Assembly: GCF_010726645.1 (NCBI RefSeq)
Contig: NZ_AP022563.1
Coordinates: 3,348,001-3,412,000, forward strand
Origin: Mycolicibacterium duvalii
Lineage (GTDB): Bacteria; Actinomycetota; Actinomycetes; Mycobacteriales; Mycobacteriaceae
Length of the DNA stretch: 64,000 bases
Reading direction: 5' to 3'
Shown piece by piece: positions 36,988 to 45,276 of the stretch. The first letter of the stretch is position 1. Every line of letters starts with the position of its first letter. The notes below the pieces were generated by a model that saw nothing but the letters and a program-made list of their open reading frames with translations, did not search any database and was not told the origin of the DNA. The position numbers were made by a program, and so were the translations under genes.

Positions 36988-37509
36988 TCAGCCAACCTTT
37001 TCCAGGCGAAACGGCATCCGGATCACTAGGGGTTGGCCAACCCCACACGCACCCGCGGGTCCAGCCGTCACATCCTCACCACTGAGCACGGGCGAGCCGA
37101 CGACCCGGCGGCCGGCGGGGCCGGCCGGCGTGAAGCGAAACAGCTGTCGCCCTGGATACGCACCGCCGCCGGGGCATGGCATCCAGTCCGGAATCTCTCT
37201 ACGCACGCTCCACATGTTGGACTGCAGGGTGATCTCCGCCGACCAGCCGTGGTCGCTGTGCACATGGCCGAAGCAGGTACCCGGATCTGAGCATGACGAG
37301 ACGATTGTCCAAGTGCTGCGCACCGTCCGTTGGTCGATGTACACCTCGTTCGTCTTCGCCCATTCACCGATGGACACGGCGGCATACGTGCCGTTCAACG
37401 CCAGTTCGGGGTCGACACCGTGGGCGACCGGAGCGTTCATTTGCCCGAACAGACACAGACTGATGACAGCCGTCGCCAAGAGGCCTTCCCGCCGGGACCC
37501 CAGCACCAT
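36988..37509 (-). CDS. Small exported protein of unknown function
   Basis: 173 residues with a signal peptide (LLATAVISLCLFGQMNAPVAHG, cleavage near residue 30). The mature part has four to five cysteines and tryptophans: GTYAAVSIGEWAKTNEVY, then STWTIVSSCSDPGTCFGHVHSDHGWSAEI, IPDWMPCPGG and AGACGVGQPLVIRMPFRLEK. It resembles a class of small mycobacterial exported proteins, but I cannot assign a function. It lies tail to tail with mceF (8 bp) and is divergent from another small exported protein across one copy of the shared motif. Confidence 0.75.
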   Translation of the reverse strand: MVLGSRREGLLATAVISLCLFGQMNAPVAHGVDPELALNGTYAAVSIGEWAKTNEVYIDQRTVRSTWTIVSSCSDPGTCFGHVHSDHGWSAEITLQSNMWSVRREIPDWMPCPGGGAYPGRQLFRFTPAGPAGRRVVGSPVLSGEDVTAGPAGACGVGQPLVIRMPFRLEKVG

Positions 37510-37521
37510 GCTTTAAACGAT

Positions 37522-37547
37522 AGAACAAACTCTGATTATCTGTCGCA
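37522..37547 (+). promoter_or_regulatory. Shared island motif, copy 2 (between two exported-protein genes)
   Basis: Reads AGAACA-AACT-CTG-A-T then TATC-TGT, fitting RGAACA-N4-CTG-N-T-WWW-Y-TGT. It lies in the 58-bp divergent gap, 12 bp before the minus-strand gene and 20 bp before the plus-strand gene, so it could control both. Confidence 0.55.
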
Positions 37548-37567
37548 TGATCCGGTAAGCTGCCTCC

Positions 37568-37954
37568 ATGCGGATGTCGGCCACGTCTGTCGCACTCGTC
37601 GCGGCAACACTGTGTGCTGGAGCATCCGTCGGGTCTGCCGGAGAAGCCCGCGCACAGGAATGCAACGACGCCTTCTGCACGCCAGGGATCAGAGGGGGTG
37701 TCACCTTGGGTGCGCACTGTGACAACACCGAGTACTACGTCTTCGGAACGACCTCATGGGGCCGACTGGTGTTCTGCGGCTCCCCGCGGCGATATGAGCC
37801 CCGCTACTTCCGCTCCCTGCCCATGCGCGGGGTCAAACTGGAGAATTCTCTGTGCCAGGGGTACGAGAATTCTGTTGCACAGGGCTTCGATGGCCGCTAC
37901 CTGTTCTGTCAGGCACTCGACGGAAAACCGTTGTGGCGGGCCAAGGTCGACTAG
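37568..37954 (+). CDS. Small exported cysteine-containing protein of unknown function
   Basis: 128 residues. Signal peptide SVALVAATLCAGASVGSAGEARA (predicted cleavage after ARA), then QECNDAFCTPGIRGGVTLGAHCDNTEYYVFGTT and later FCGSPRRY, LCQGYENS, FCQALDG. Six cysteines in about 100 residues suggest a disulfide-bonded exported domain. No family is recognised. Its position next to the mce cluster and the shared upstream motif suggest common control with it. Confidence 0.72.
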   Translation: MRMSATSVALVAATLCAGASVGSAGEARAQECNDAFCTPGIRGGVTLGAHCDNTEYYVFGTTSWGRLVFCGSPRRYEPRYFRSLPMRGVKLENSLCQGYENSVAQGFDGRYLFCQALDGKPLWRAKVD

Positions 37955-38008
37955 GTTCAGCCATCGCCATCAGCAGTCGCCCGGCGACTCGCAGGCCTGC
38001 GACACCTG

Positions 38009-38437
38009 TCACCCGAAGTCCATGATCAGGTGATGGAGCCGAAGCTCGGCGATCCGCCAACGACCGTCGAGGCGAACCCACCGGTCGTGGTAATGACCGA
38101 ACGCCGTCAACGATGTTCCGTTCTGCCACACCACTCTTTCCTGAACCGCCCAGATCACCCGCGCTACCTCGTCGCTGAATTCGAACTCGGGTGCATGCAC
38201 CTGGTGCACGGTGCGTGCGTCAGCGACCGAGGCCTGGACCGCCGCCAGGACGTTCTCGCGTCCCACGAGGGGCACCGAGGAGGGATTGCCCGCGTCCAAG
38301 TCGACAGCGATCTCTTCCGTCATCAACTCGGCGAGGGCGGGCCAGTCTTTGGTGTCCAGTAGGCGGCAATAGCGTGCCTTGGCTTGTGAAAGTTCAGCCT
38401 GAGCCACAAGATCGGCCAGCTCCTGTGAAGTGCTCAC
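38009..38437 (-). CDS. SnoaL/NTF2-like protein
   Basis: 142 residues from GTG 38437, which overlaps the P450 stop as GTGA; a longer reading into the P450 is spurious. The alpha+beta cone fold is suggested by AELSQAKARYCRLLDTKDWPALAELMTEEIAVDLDAG, TVHQVHAPEFEF, and YHDRWVRLDGRWRIAELRLHHLIMDFG. These are features of the SnoaL_4/nuclear-transport-factor-2 family, which includes steroid isomerases, epoxide hydrolases and non-catalytic partners. Coupling with a P450 suggests it acts on the oxidised product, but the substrate is not known. Confidence 0.82.
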   Translation of the reverse strand: MSTSQELADLVAQAELSQAKARYCRLLDTKDWPALAELMTEEIAVDLDAGNPSSVPLVGRENVLAAVQASVADARTVHQVHAPEFEFSDEVARVIWAVQERVVWQNGTSLTAFGHYHDRWVRLDGRWRIAELRLHHLIMDFG

Positions 38438-39654
38438 CCGAACTGCAACTCCAGACGATCCAGGCGCCGGACCAGGATGCTGGGCAGCCAGCGTCCTACC
38501 GCCACCGGTTCGACCCACCGGGTGCGGTCGAGGACCTTGCGCAGCACTGTCATCGCTTCCAGGCGTGCCAGAGATGCGCCGACGCAGAAGTGTGCTCCCT
38601 TGCCGAACGTCATGTGCCCCTTGCCCTTCGGACGGTCGAGGCGGAACTCGTTCGGATGTTCGAACTGTGCCGGATCGCGATTGACCGCGCCCCAGAGCAG
38701 CAACAGGCGCGATCCACCAGACAAGGGGACACCACCGAGCGATGTATCGGACACGACGTGGCGATAGTGTCCGCGAAAAGGGGGTTCGAAACGCAACGCT
38801 TCCTCGATGAAGGCAGCGAGAAGCTCAGGCTTGCGGCGCAGCTGGCGCTGGATGTCGGGCTGGTCGGCAAGCAACCACATGGCGCTGCCCAAGAGCGAGG
38901 CGGTCGATTCTCCGCCGGCGCTGAACAGGGTGAGCATGACGATGCGAGCGGTGTTGTCGTCGAGTTGGCCGGCTGCGCAGAGCGTGGCGAGGTCACCGAG
39001 CAGATTGTCACCCGGCTCGGTCGCCGCACGCTCGAAGTGTTCGCTGATGTACCCGCTGAGCTCGATCGCGGCGGTACCAGCAGCCGTCAACTGCTCCGCA
39101 GACACCAAGCCGTCGAGCAATTGGGTCGTCGCGTACCCCGACGCGATGAGCATGTCGACGTCGTGGTCGGGCACGCCGATCAGCCGCGCGACCACCATCA
39201 TCGGAAGGCGATTCGCCACCGCACCCATCCACTCGATGCGACCCTGGGCGATGCCGCGATCCAGCAGGTCGTCGGCTGTCATCGCCACGAAGCTTTCGGC
39301 AGCTCTGATCCGCTTGGCCGCCAGATGCGGCACCAGCATCTTGCGGTGCACGGCATGGACTGGGTCGTCTGCAGTCGCCAGCACATGCGACGACCCGCCG
39401 AGGCCTTCCATCTCGAACGATCCCACCCCGTGCTCAGGCGAGTAGGTCATCGTCGCCGTCAGGTTCGACGAGAACACTTCTGGGTGAGTGATGACCTCGT
39501 TCACCTCGTCCCATCCGCACACCACGTAGAAGGAAGAGTCGCCGACTTGGTGGACCGGCCCTTGGGCTCTCCATCGGTCGTACAGCGGATACGGGTCCTG
39601 GATGCAGGCGTCGTCGAAGAATTCGGCAGTGCAACTCGTCTGGTCGATGGTCAT
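38434..39654 (-). CDS. Cytochrome P450
   Basis: 406 residues from ATG 39654, which has GGAGG 11 nt upstream. Heme loop FGKGAHFCVGASLAR with the thiolate Cys near residue 357; ExxR of the K helix in FIEEALRFEPP; the I-helix motif reads SAGGESTAS, so the usual AGxET threonine is a serine. Soluble bacterial class without a membrane anchor. It needs a ferredoxin and reductase, not encoded beside it. It forms an overlapping pair with a SnoaL-like gene, and one copy of the shared motif lies 29 bp upstream. A role in sterol or lipid oxidation is an inference from the mce context. Confidence 0.92.
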   Translation of the reverse strand: MTIDQTSCTAEFFDDACIQDPYPLYDRWRAQGPVHQVGDSSFYVVCGWDEVNEVITHPEVFSSNLTATMTYSPEHGVGSFEMEGLGGSSHVLATADDPVHAVHRKMLVPHLAAKRIRAAESFVAMTADDLLDRGIAQGRIEWMGAVANRLPMMVVARLIGVPDHDVDMLIASGYATTQLLDGLVSAEQLTAAGTAAIELSGYISEHFERAATEPGDNLLGDLATLCAAGQLDDNTARIVMLTLFSAGGESTASLLGSAMWLLADQPDIQRQLRRKPELLAAFIEEALRFEPPFRGHYRHVVSDTSLGGVPLSGGSRLLLLWGAVNRDPAQFEHPNEFRLDRPKGKGHMTFGKGAHFCVGASLARLEAMTVLRKVLDRTRWVEPVAVGRWLPSILVRRLDRLELQFG

Positions 39655-39682
39655 CTCGCAGGGAGCCTCCATCTCGTCAGCA

Positions 39683-39710
39683 CATGTTACAGATTAACAG
39701 TATGTGTTCC
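39683..39710 (-). promoter_or_regulatory. Shared island motif, copy 3 (upstream of the P450 gene)
   Basis: On the minus strand it reads GGAACA-CATA-CTG-T-T then AATC-TGT, fitting RGAACA-N4-CTG-N-T-WWW-Y-TGT. It is in the same orientation as the P450 gene, 29 bp from its ATG. Confidence 0.55.
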
Positions 39711-39818
39711 ATTATCCAATGATGTCATCAGCTCTGCGCGACGCGGCGCCGACGGCATACGCGAACAATGCCAAGCCAGCTGTTGACCTTTGTCTGCTCA
39801 GACACAAGCATGTCTGGC

Positions 39819-41822
39819 ATGCGCTATGTCGTTACCGGCGGTACCGGGTTCATTGGCCGCCGGGTGGTATCCCGGCTGCTGACCCGCCCGGACACCGACA
39901 CCGTCCACGTCCTGGTCCGCCGCCGTTCCCTGGGCCGCTTCGAGCAGCTGGCCCGCGAGTGGGACGAGCGGGTCGAACCCCTGGTCGGCGACCTGACGTC
40001 GGACGGGCTCGGCCTCACCGAGGACACGATCGCACTGCTGGGGCCGGTAGACCACGTCGTGCACTGTGCCGCGCTCTACGACCTGACCGCGCCGGCAGTG
40101 CAGCACCGGCAGGCCAATGTCGACGGCACCCGCGCCGTGATCGCGCTGGCCCGCCGGCTCGACGCGACGCTGCACCACGTGTCCTCGATCGCGGTCGCCG
40201 GGACGCATCGTGGCGTGTTCACCGAAGACGACTTCGACATCGGCCAGGCTCTGCCGACCCCGTACCACCGGACCAAGTTCGAGGCCGAACACCTGGTCCG
40301 CTCCGCGGCCGGGCTGACGTTCCGGATCTACCGCCCGGCGGTCGTCGTCGGTGACTCCCGCACCGGCGAGATGGACAAGATCGACGGGCCCTATTACTTC
40401 TTCGGCTTGCTCGCCAAGCTGGCGCTGCTGCCGGGCTTCGCCCCGGTGCTGCTGCCCGACGTCGGGCGCACCAACATCGTGCCCGTCGACTACGTCGTCG
40501 ACGCGCTGGTCGCCTTGATGCACGTCCCCGACGGTGACGGCCGGACCTACCACCTGACCGCGCCCGAGCCGATCGGCCTGCACGGCATCTACCGGGGGAT
40601 CGCCCCGGCCGCCGGACTGCCGCCGCTGGTGGGGTCGCTGCCCCGCGCCGCTGCCACGCCACTGCTGCGGGCCAGCGGCCGCACCCGGGTGGTGCGCAAC
40701 ATGGCGGCCACCCAGCTCGGGGTGCCGGGCGAGGTTCTCGACGTCGCCGAGCTGGCCCCCACCTTCACCGCTGATCGCACCGAAAAAGCATTGCGCGGCA
40801 GCGGAATCGAGGTTCCGGAGTTCGCGTCGTACGCGCCGCGGCTGTGGCGGTACTGGGCCGAGCACCTCGATCCCGACCGGGCGCGGCGGCACGATCCCGC
40901 GGGGCCGCTGGTGGGCAAGCACGTGATCATCACCGGGGCCTCCAGCGGGATCGGCCGGGCCTCGGCCATCGCGGTCGCCGCCCGCGGCGCCACGGTGTTC
41001 GCGCTGGCCCGCGACGGGCAGGCGCTCGATGAACTGATCGCCCAGATCAGGGCGGCCGGCGGCGACGCGCACGCATTCACCTGTGACGTCACCGATTCCG
41101 CCGCCGTCGAGCACACCGTCAAGGACATCCTCGGCCGGTTCGACCACGTCGACTATCTGGTCAACAACGCCGGACGGTCGATCCGCCGCTCGGTGTATTC
41201 GTCGACCGACCGGCTGCACGATTACGAGCGCGTGATGGCCGTCAACTACTTCGGCGCCGTGCGCATGGTGCTGGCCCTGCTGCCGCACTGGCGCGAACGC
41301 CGGTTCGGCCATGTGGTCAACGTGTCCTCAGCGGGGGCGCAGGCGCACAACCCGAAGTACAGCGCCTATATCCCGACCAAAGCCGCGCTGGACGCGTTCG
41401 CCGACGTCGTCGGTGCCGAAACCCTCTCGGATCACATCACGTTCACCACCATTCACATGCCGCTGGTCAAGACGCCGATGATCGAACCGTCCGGCCGGCT
41501 CAATCCCGCCCCGGCGATCTCGGCCGAACACGCCGCTGCGATGGTGGTGCGGGCGCTGGTGGACAAGCCCACCCGCATCGACACCCCGATCGGCACGTTC
41601 GCCGAGATCGGCACCTACCTGGCTCCGAAGCTCGCCCGACGCGTCCTGCACCAGCTCTCGCTGGGCTTCCCGGATTCGCCGGCCGCCCGCGGGGTCGCCG
41701 ACGCGCGTCCGCCCCGGCCGGTTTCGCGCCGGCGCCGGCGCGTCGTCGCCTCGGTCCCGGCGGTGCGCGTCCCCCGCCCCGTCAAGCAGGCGGTGCGGCT
41801 GGTGCCCGGCGTGCACTGGTGA
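39819..41822 (+). CDS. Two-domain fatty acyl reductase (Rv3391/AcrA1-like)
   Basis: 667 residues. The N-terminal extended SDR domain (about 1-350) has the nucleotide motif VVTGGTGFIGRRVVSRLL and YxxxK-type PYHRTKFEAEHL. The C-terminal classical SDR domain (about 365-600) has HVIITGASSGIGRASAIAVA, NNAGRSIRR and the catalytic YSAYIPTKAALDAF. The tail is basic and ends PGVHW, as in Rv3391. Orthologues reduce fatty acyl-CoA to aldehyde or alcohol. ATG 39819 matches the Rv3391 start; ATG 39810 is 9 bp upstream. It is translationally coupled to iunH. Confidence 0.88.
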   Translation: MRYVVTGGTGFIGRRVVSRLLTRPDTDTVHVLVRRRSLGRFEQLAREWDERVEPLVGDLTSDGLGLTEDTIALLGPVDHVVHCAALYDLTAPAVQHRQANVDGTRAVIALARRLDATLHHVSSIAVAGTHRGVFTEDDFDIGQALPTPYHRTKFEAEHLVRSAAGLTFRIYRPAVVVGDSRTGEMDKIDGPYYFFGLLAKLALLPGFAPVLLPDVGRTNIVPVDYVVDALVALMHVPDGDGRTYHLTAPEPIGLHGIYRGIAPAAGLPPLVGSLPRAAATPLLRASGRTRVVRNMAATQLGVPGEVLDVAELAPTFTADRTEKALRGSGIEVPEFASYAPRLWRYWAEHLDPDRARRHDPAGPLVGKHVIITGASSGIGRASAIAVAARGATVFALARDGQALDELIAQIRAAGGDAHAFTCDVTDSAAVEHTVKDILGRFDHVDYLVNNAGRSIRRSVYSSTDRLHDYERVMAVNYFGAVRMVLALLPHWRERRFGHVVNVSSAGAQAHNPKYSAYIPTKAALDAFADVVGAETLSDHITFTTIHMPLVKTPMIEPSGRLNPAPAISAEHAAAMVVRALVDKPTRIDTPIGTFAEIGTYLAPKLARRVLHQLSLGFPDSPAARGVADARPPRPVSRRRRRVVASVPAVRVPRPVKQAVRLVPGVHW

Positions 41823-42853
41823 GCGCGGCGCGCCTCCCGGTGTTCGTCGACGTCGACACCGGAGTCGACGACGCGATGGCCCTGGCCTACCTGTTCGGCA
41901 GCCCGGACGCCGAGGTGATCGGCATCGCGTCGACCGCGGGAAATGTTGATGTGCATCAGGTTTGCGAGAACAACCTGGGACTGTTGCAGCTGTGCGGGAG
42001 GTCCGGGGTGCCCGTGTCCAAAGGCGCCGAGGCGCCGCTGAGCGCCCCGCTGCGTACGGCCGAGGACACGCACGGACCGCAGGGTCTCGGGTATGCCCGC
42101 CTCCCGGCCCCGACGGCCGAGCTGACCGCCTACGACGCGGCGCAGGCCTGGGTGCGGGCGGCCCGCGCGCACCCCGGCGAGCTGATCGCCGTGGCCACCG
42201 GACCGCTGACCAATCTGGCACTCGCGGTACGGGCCGAACCCGCGTTGCCCCGGTTGGTGCGGCGACTGGTGATCATGGGTGGCGCGTTCGACTACCGCGG
42301 CAATACCACTCCGGTGGCAGAATGGAACGTCAGCGTCGATCCGGAGGCAGCTGCCGAGGTGTTCGCGGCGTTCTCCGATGCCGACGAGCTGCCGATCGTG
42401 TTGGGGCTCAACCTGACCGAGAACATCATGCTGACCCCGGAGCTGCTCGGCGCGCTGGCCGACACGGCCGGATCGCCGTCGCGGCCACTGTCCGAGCACG
42501 ACGACCGCGGCGCGGCGTCTGCGGCGGCCAACCCGCTGATCCGGGTGCTCGAGGACGCGATGCGGTTCTACTTCGAGTTTCACCACGATTGCGGCGAGGG
42601 ATATCTGGCCCATCTGCACGACCCGCTGGCCGTCGCGGTGGCACTGGACCCCGAGTTGGTGCGCTGCCGGCCCGCGCCGGTCGATGTCGAGTTGACCGGC
42701 ACGCTGACCCGTGGAATGACGATCGCCGACTGGAGTGGGCGCTGGGGGCGAAAACCCAACGCGCTGATCGGAGTCGACGTCGATCCGACCGCGTTCTTCG
42801 ACCGGTTCATCGCACGGGTGGGGGCGTTCGCCCGGCAGCTGCCCTACTCGTAG
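41819..42853 (+). CDS. iunH: Inosine-uridine preferring nucleoside hydrolase (Rv3393)
   Basis: 344 residues. The Ca-binding active-site signature is VDVDTGVDDAMALAYLF; further contacts lie in AGNVDVHQVCENNLGLLQLCG, VATGPLTNLALAV and the C-terminal HLHDPLAVAVALDPE (catalytic-type histidine and aspartate). Releases ribose from nucleosides in purine salvage. GTG 41819 overlaps the reductase stop (GTGA). The 3' end overlaps imuB by 10 bp tail to tail. The cmaA1 gene that lies between these two in M. tuberculosis is absent. Confidence 0.92.
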   Translation: MSAARLPVFVDVDTGVDDAMALAYLFGSPDAEVIGIASTAGNVDVHQVCENNLGLLQLCGRSGVPVSKGAEAPLSAPLRTAEDTHGPQGLGYARLPAPTAELTAYDAAQAWVRAARAHPGELIAVATGPLTNLALAVRAEPALPRLVRRLVIMGGAFDYRGNTTPVAEWNVSVDPEAAAEVFAAFSDADELPIVLGLNLTENIMLTPELLGALADTAGSPSRPLSEHDDRGAASAAANPLIRVLEDAMRFYFEFHHDCGEGYLAHLHDPLAVAVALDPELVRCRPAPVDVELTGTLTRGMTIADWSGRWGRKPNALIGVDVDPTAFFDRFIARVGAFARQLPYS

Positions 42854-44415
42854 ACACCTTCGAGGTACCACCGGCGCTGCCGGTAGCACAGCAGCAGCGC
42901 CTGCGGCGGATCCGCACCGACGAGGACCTGCGCGCGGGCGACCCTGCTGCTTTTGGTCTGGGCGGGATCCCACCACCGCTCGTCGACCGCCCAGGGACCC
43001 GCCCACCAGGACACCCGGCCCGATCGGCCCGGCGCGGCCACCCGGTGCGGGTCCGCGGAGAACAATCCCCGCCCGCTGACCCGTACCGGCTCGCCGGCGG
43101 CGTCGAACACCTCGACCGGGTCGTCGAGCAGCACCGTCGGCGACGGCTCCGGCAGTTGGCCGGGCCACGGCTGGCGCGGATCTGCCTGCGGCACAAGTTC
43201 GTCGCCGAGCGCGGTGAACGCGATCCGCTCGGCGGGACTTCGGCCTCCGCTGAGCACCGGGACCCGGACGGCTTCCGGGCCGAGCAGACCCTGGACCCGC
43301 ACCAGCGCGCGCCGGGCCCGCAACCGGTCCTCCTCACCGATACCGCCCCACAGCGGCAGCTGCAAAGCCTCGGCGGACACCACCTCCACCGGGCGCAATC
43401 GCAGCACGGTGATCGGCGCGCCAGGCCGGTCCTGCTCGGTGCGGCAGTTGAGCCAGCCGTCGAGTTGCCAGCGCACCCGGTCGGCGGTGGCGTCCTCGGT
43501 CAGTGGCTCGGCGCACCGCCACACCCGTTCCAGTTCCCGGCCGTTGGCAGTGACGGCGTGGATGGCCAGGCGGGTGCAGCCCACCCCTGCCGCGGCCAGG
43601 CTGCGGTGCAGAGCGCCGGCCAGCGACCGCCCCGCGAAGGCCGCCGCGTCCACCCGGTCGATGGGTGGATCGCACTGCATCACCGCGTCGAGCTCCTGCT
43701 CTGGTTCCCGCCCGGACGGACCGCGGGCGGGTTCGCCACAGGTCACCCGGTGCGCGAGCACCGCATCGGCGTCGAAGCGGGACGCGACATCACTGCGCGA
43801 CAGTGCGGCGAACTGACCCATGGTCCGGATTCCCATGCGCCACAACAGATCCACCAGGTCATCGCGCGGTGCCGAGGACAGGCTCGGCTCGGATGCCAGC
43901 GTCCGGATCGACAGCGCCGACAGAAACGACGCATCCTGCCCGGCGGGAATGATCCGCCCGGCCCGCGCGGCGAACACCGCCGTGGGCAGTTGATCGGCGA
44001 TACCCACCTGGCACTCGACGCCCGCCGCGGCCACCGCGTCGACCAGACGTTCGGCCGCGGCCTGCTCGGAGCCGAAGTAGCGGGCCGCGCCCCGCACCGC
44101 CAGCACCAGCAGCCCGGGACGCAGCACTTCGGCACGCGGAACCAGATCGTCGACCGCGGCGGTCACCCGCTCGAAGTGTCGGGCATCGCGGGTGCGATCG
44201 GCGGTGACGACATGCAGTTCCGGGCAACGGGCCTGCGACTCCCGGCGGCGCAGCCCCCGACGGACTCCCGCCGCCCGCGCCGCCGCCGAGCAGGCGATGA
44301 CACGGTTGGCCAAGGTGACGGCCACCGGAACCGTGGGGGCGAGTTCCGCGGCGGCCGCCGCAGCGACCGCGGGCCAGTCCATGCACCACAGTGCCAGGAC
44401 CCTGCTCTGTCCCAT
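42844..44415 (-). CDS. imuB: Y-family polymerase-like mutasome protein ImuB
   Basis: 523 residues from ATG 44415, aligned with Rv3394c. It keeps the Y-family fold (VLALWCMDWPAVAAAAAAELAP..., ANRVIACSAAARAAGVRRGL, a helix-hairpin-helix in LLWRMGIRTMGQFAALSRSDVASRF, little-finger-like region) but lacks the acidic triad of active polymerases. In mycobacteria it is a non-catalytic hub that binds the beta clamp, ImuA' and DnaE2. The gene follows imuA' by 8 bp on the same strand and shares its LexA box. Confidence 0.93.
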   Translation of the reverse strand: MGQSRVLALWCMDWPAVAAAAAAELAPTVPVAVTLANRVIACSAAARAAGVRRGLRRRESQARCPELHVVTADRTRDARHFERVTAAVDDLVPRAEVLRPGLLVLAVRGAARYFGSEQAAAERLVDAVAAAGVECQVGIADQLPTAVFAARAGRIIPAGQDASFLSALSIRTLASEPSLSSAPRDDLVDLLWRMGIRTMGQFAALSRSDVASRFDADAVLAHRVTCGEPARGPSGREPEQELDAVMQCDPPIDRVDAAAFAGRSLAGALHRSLAAAGVGCTRLAIHAVTANGRELERVWRCAEPLTEDATADRVRWQLDGWLNCRTEQDRPGAPITVLRLRPVEVVSAEALQLPLWGGIGEEDRLRARRALVRVQGLLGPEAVRVPVLSGGRSPAERIAFTALGDELVPQADPRQPWPGQLPEPSPTVLLDDPVEVFDAAGEPVRVSGRGLFSADPHRVAAPGRSGRVSWWAGPWAVDERWWDPAQTKSSRVARAQVLVGADPPQALLLCYRQRRWYLEGVYE

Positions 44416-44423
44416 CGGTGTGC

Positions 44424-45113
44424 TCAGGTGCCCACGGCGCGGGCCGGGCCCGCGAACCGTCCCCGAGCCCGGGTGGCCAGCCGCACCCGGCTGATCCGCC
44501 CGCACCCCGGTACCGGGTGCGGGTCCCGGCCGCCGGTGATCTCATAGCCGCTGACCCGGGCCTCCAGCCGGGTGGACGCGCCCTGCCAGTCCCCGTCGGT
44601 GACCAGCAGCGTGCACCCGCGCTGCCGGGCCCGCGCCGTCACCGCCCTGGCCCGCGTGGCCGGCACAGAGCGGCCGCCCAGCCCCAGCACCACCAGGTCC
44701 ATACCGTCCATCAGGACCGCGGCCACCTCCACCGGATCGGCGCCCGGTTCGGGGATCACCGCGATCCTGCTCAGATCGGCCCCCATCTCGACCGCAGCCA
44801 ACAACCCCACATCGGGTTGGCCGATGATCGCGACATGGCCGCCGGAGGCCGTCACCGCCGCCACCATGCCCAGCTGGAGGGAACGAGCACCCGCCACCAC
44901 CGCCACCGTCCCCCGTGGCAACGGATCGGACAGCAGTTCAGCCAGCGAATCGGGGACCGGCAGCAAAGATTCCGGAGTGCCGGAGAGCTCGGGAACCGGG
45001 GCGACGGCCCGGCGACCTGAACCCACCTTCCCGGAGATCGAGGCCATCTGCTTTCGCAGCTGTTCTACCTGTTCAGCACGTGTGACAGGACGTCGATCCA
45101 GGCTTTTTGGCAT
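44424..45113 (-). CDS. imuA': Mutasome accessory protein ImuA'
   Basis: 229 residues from ATG 45113 ([23 protein letters not shown]), preceded by GAAAGGTG about 10 nt upstream. It is RecA-like but degraded: [20 protein letters not shown] replaces a clean Walker [17 protein letters not shown] corresponds to the B strand. It matches Rv3395c by position and sequence style. It is required with ImuB for DnaE2-dependent mutagenesis. A LexA box lies 43 bp upstream. Confidence 0.9.
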   Translation of the reverse strand: MPKSLDRRPVTRAEQVEQLRKQMASISGKVGSGRRAVAPVPELSGTPESLLPVPDSLAELLSDPLPRGTVAVVAGARSLQLGMVAAVTASGGHVAIIGQPDVGLLAAVEMGADLSRIAVIPEPGADPVEVAAVLMDGMDLVVLGLGGRSVPATRARAVTARARQRGCTLLVTDGDWQGASTRLEARVSGYEITGGRDPHPVPGCGRISRVRLATRARGRFAGPARAVGT

Positions 45114-45155
45114 CGTCACAAAAGCACCTTTCACACCATCCGACACATCCGTTGT

Positions 45156-45171
45156 TCGAAACTTTGTTCGA
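45156..45171. promoter_or_regulatory. LexA (SOS) box of imuA'-imuB
   Basis: TCGAAA-CTTT-GTTCGA: one mismatch from the symmetric TCGAAC-N4-GTTCGA box. It is 43 bp before the imuA' ATG and in the divergent gap with the esterase operon. Confidence 0.85.
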
Positions 45172-45235
45172 TGCAGCCAGTAAACACCCACCCTCTGACA
45201 GCGTCAACCAGATCAAAGGCGACACTGCCAAATAG

Positions 45236-45253
45236 TGACATTGACAAATGTCA
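45236..45253. promoter_or_regulatory. 18-bp palindrome before the esterase-monooxygenase operon
   Basis: TGACATT and AATGTCA form a perfect inverted repeat around GACA. It contains a consensus-like TTGACA at 45241-45246 and ends 24 bp before the first start codon. This looks like an operator covering the promoter of the five-gene operon. The MerR-type regulator encoded at the operon's end is the most likely binder. Confidence 0.5.
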
Positions 45254-45276
45254 TCATTAGGAGTTGCATCCGTCAC

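Noticed and set aside
38191-39786. Long plus-strand frame of 531 codons across the SnoaL and P450 genes
   Set aside because: Antisense to two recognisable genes; no domain in its translation.
41962-44547. Plus-strand frame of 861 codons over iunH and imuB
   Set aside because: Overlaps iunH in another frame and is antisense to imuB; arginine-rich product without motifs.
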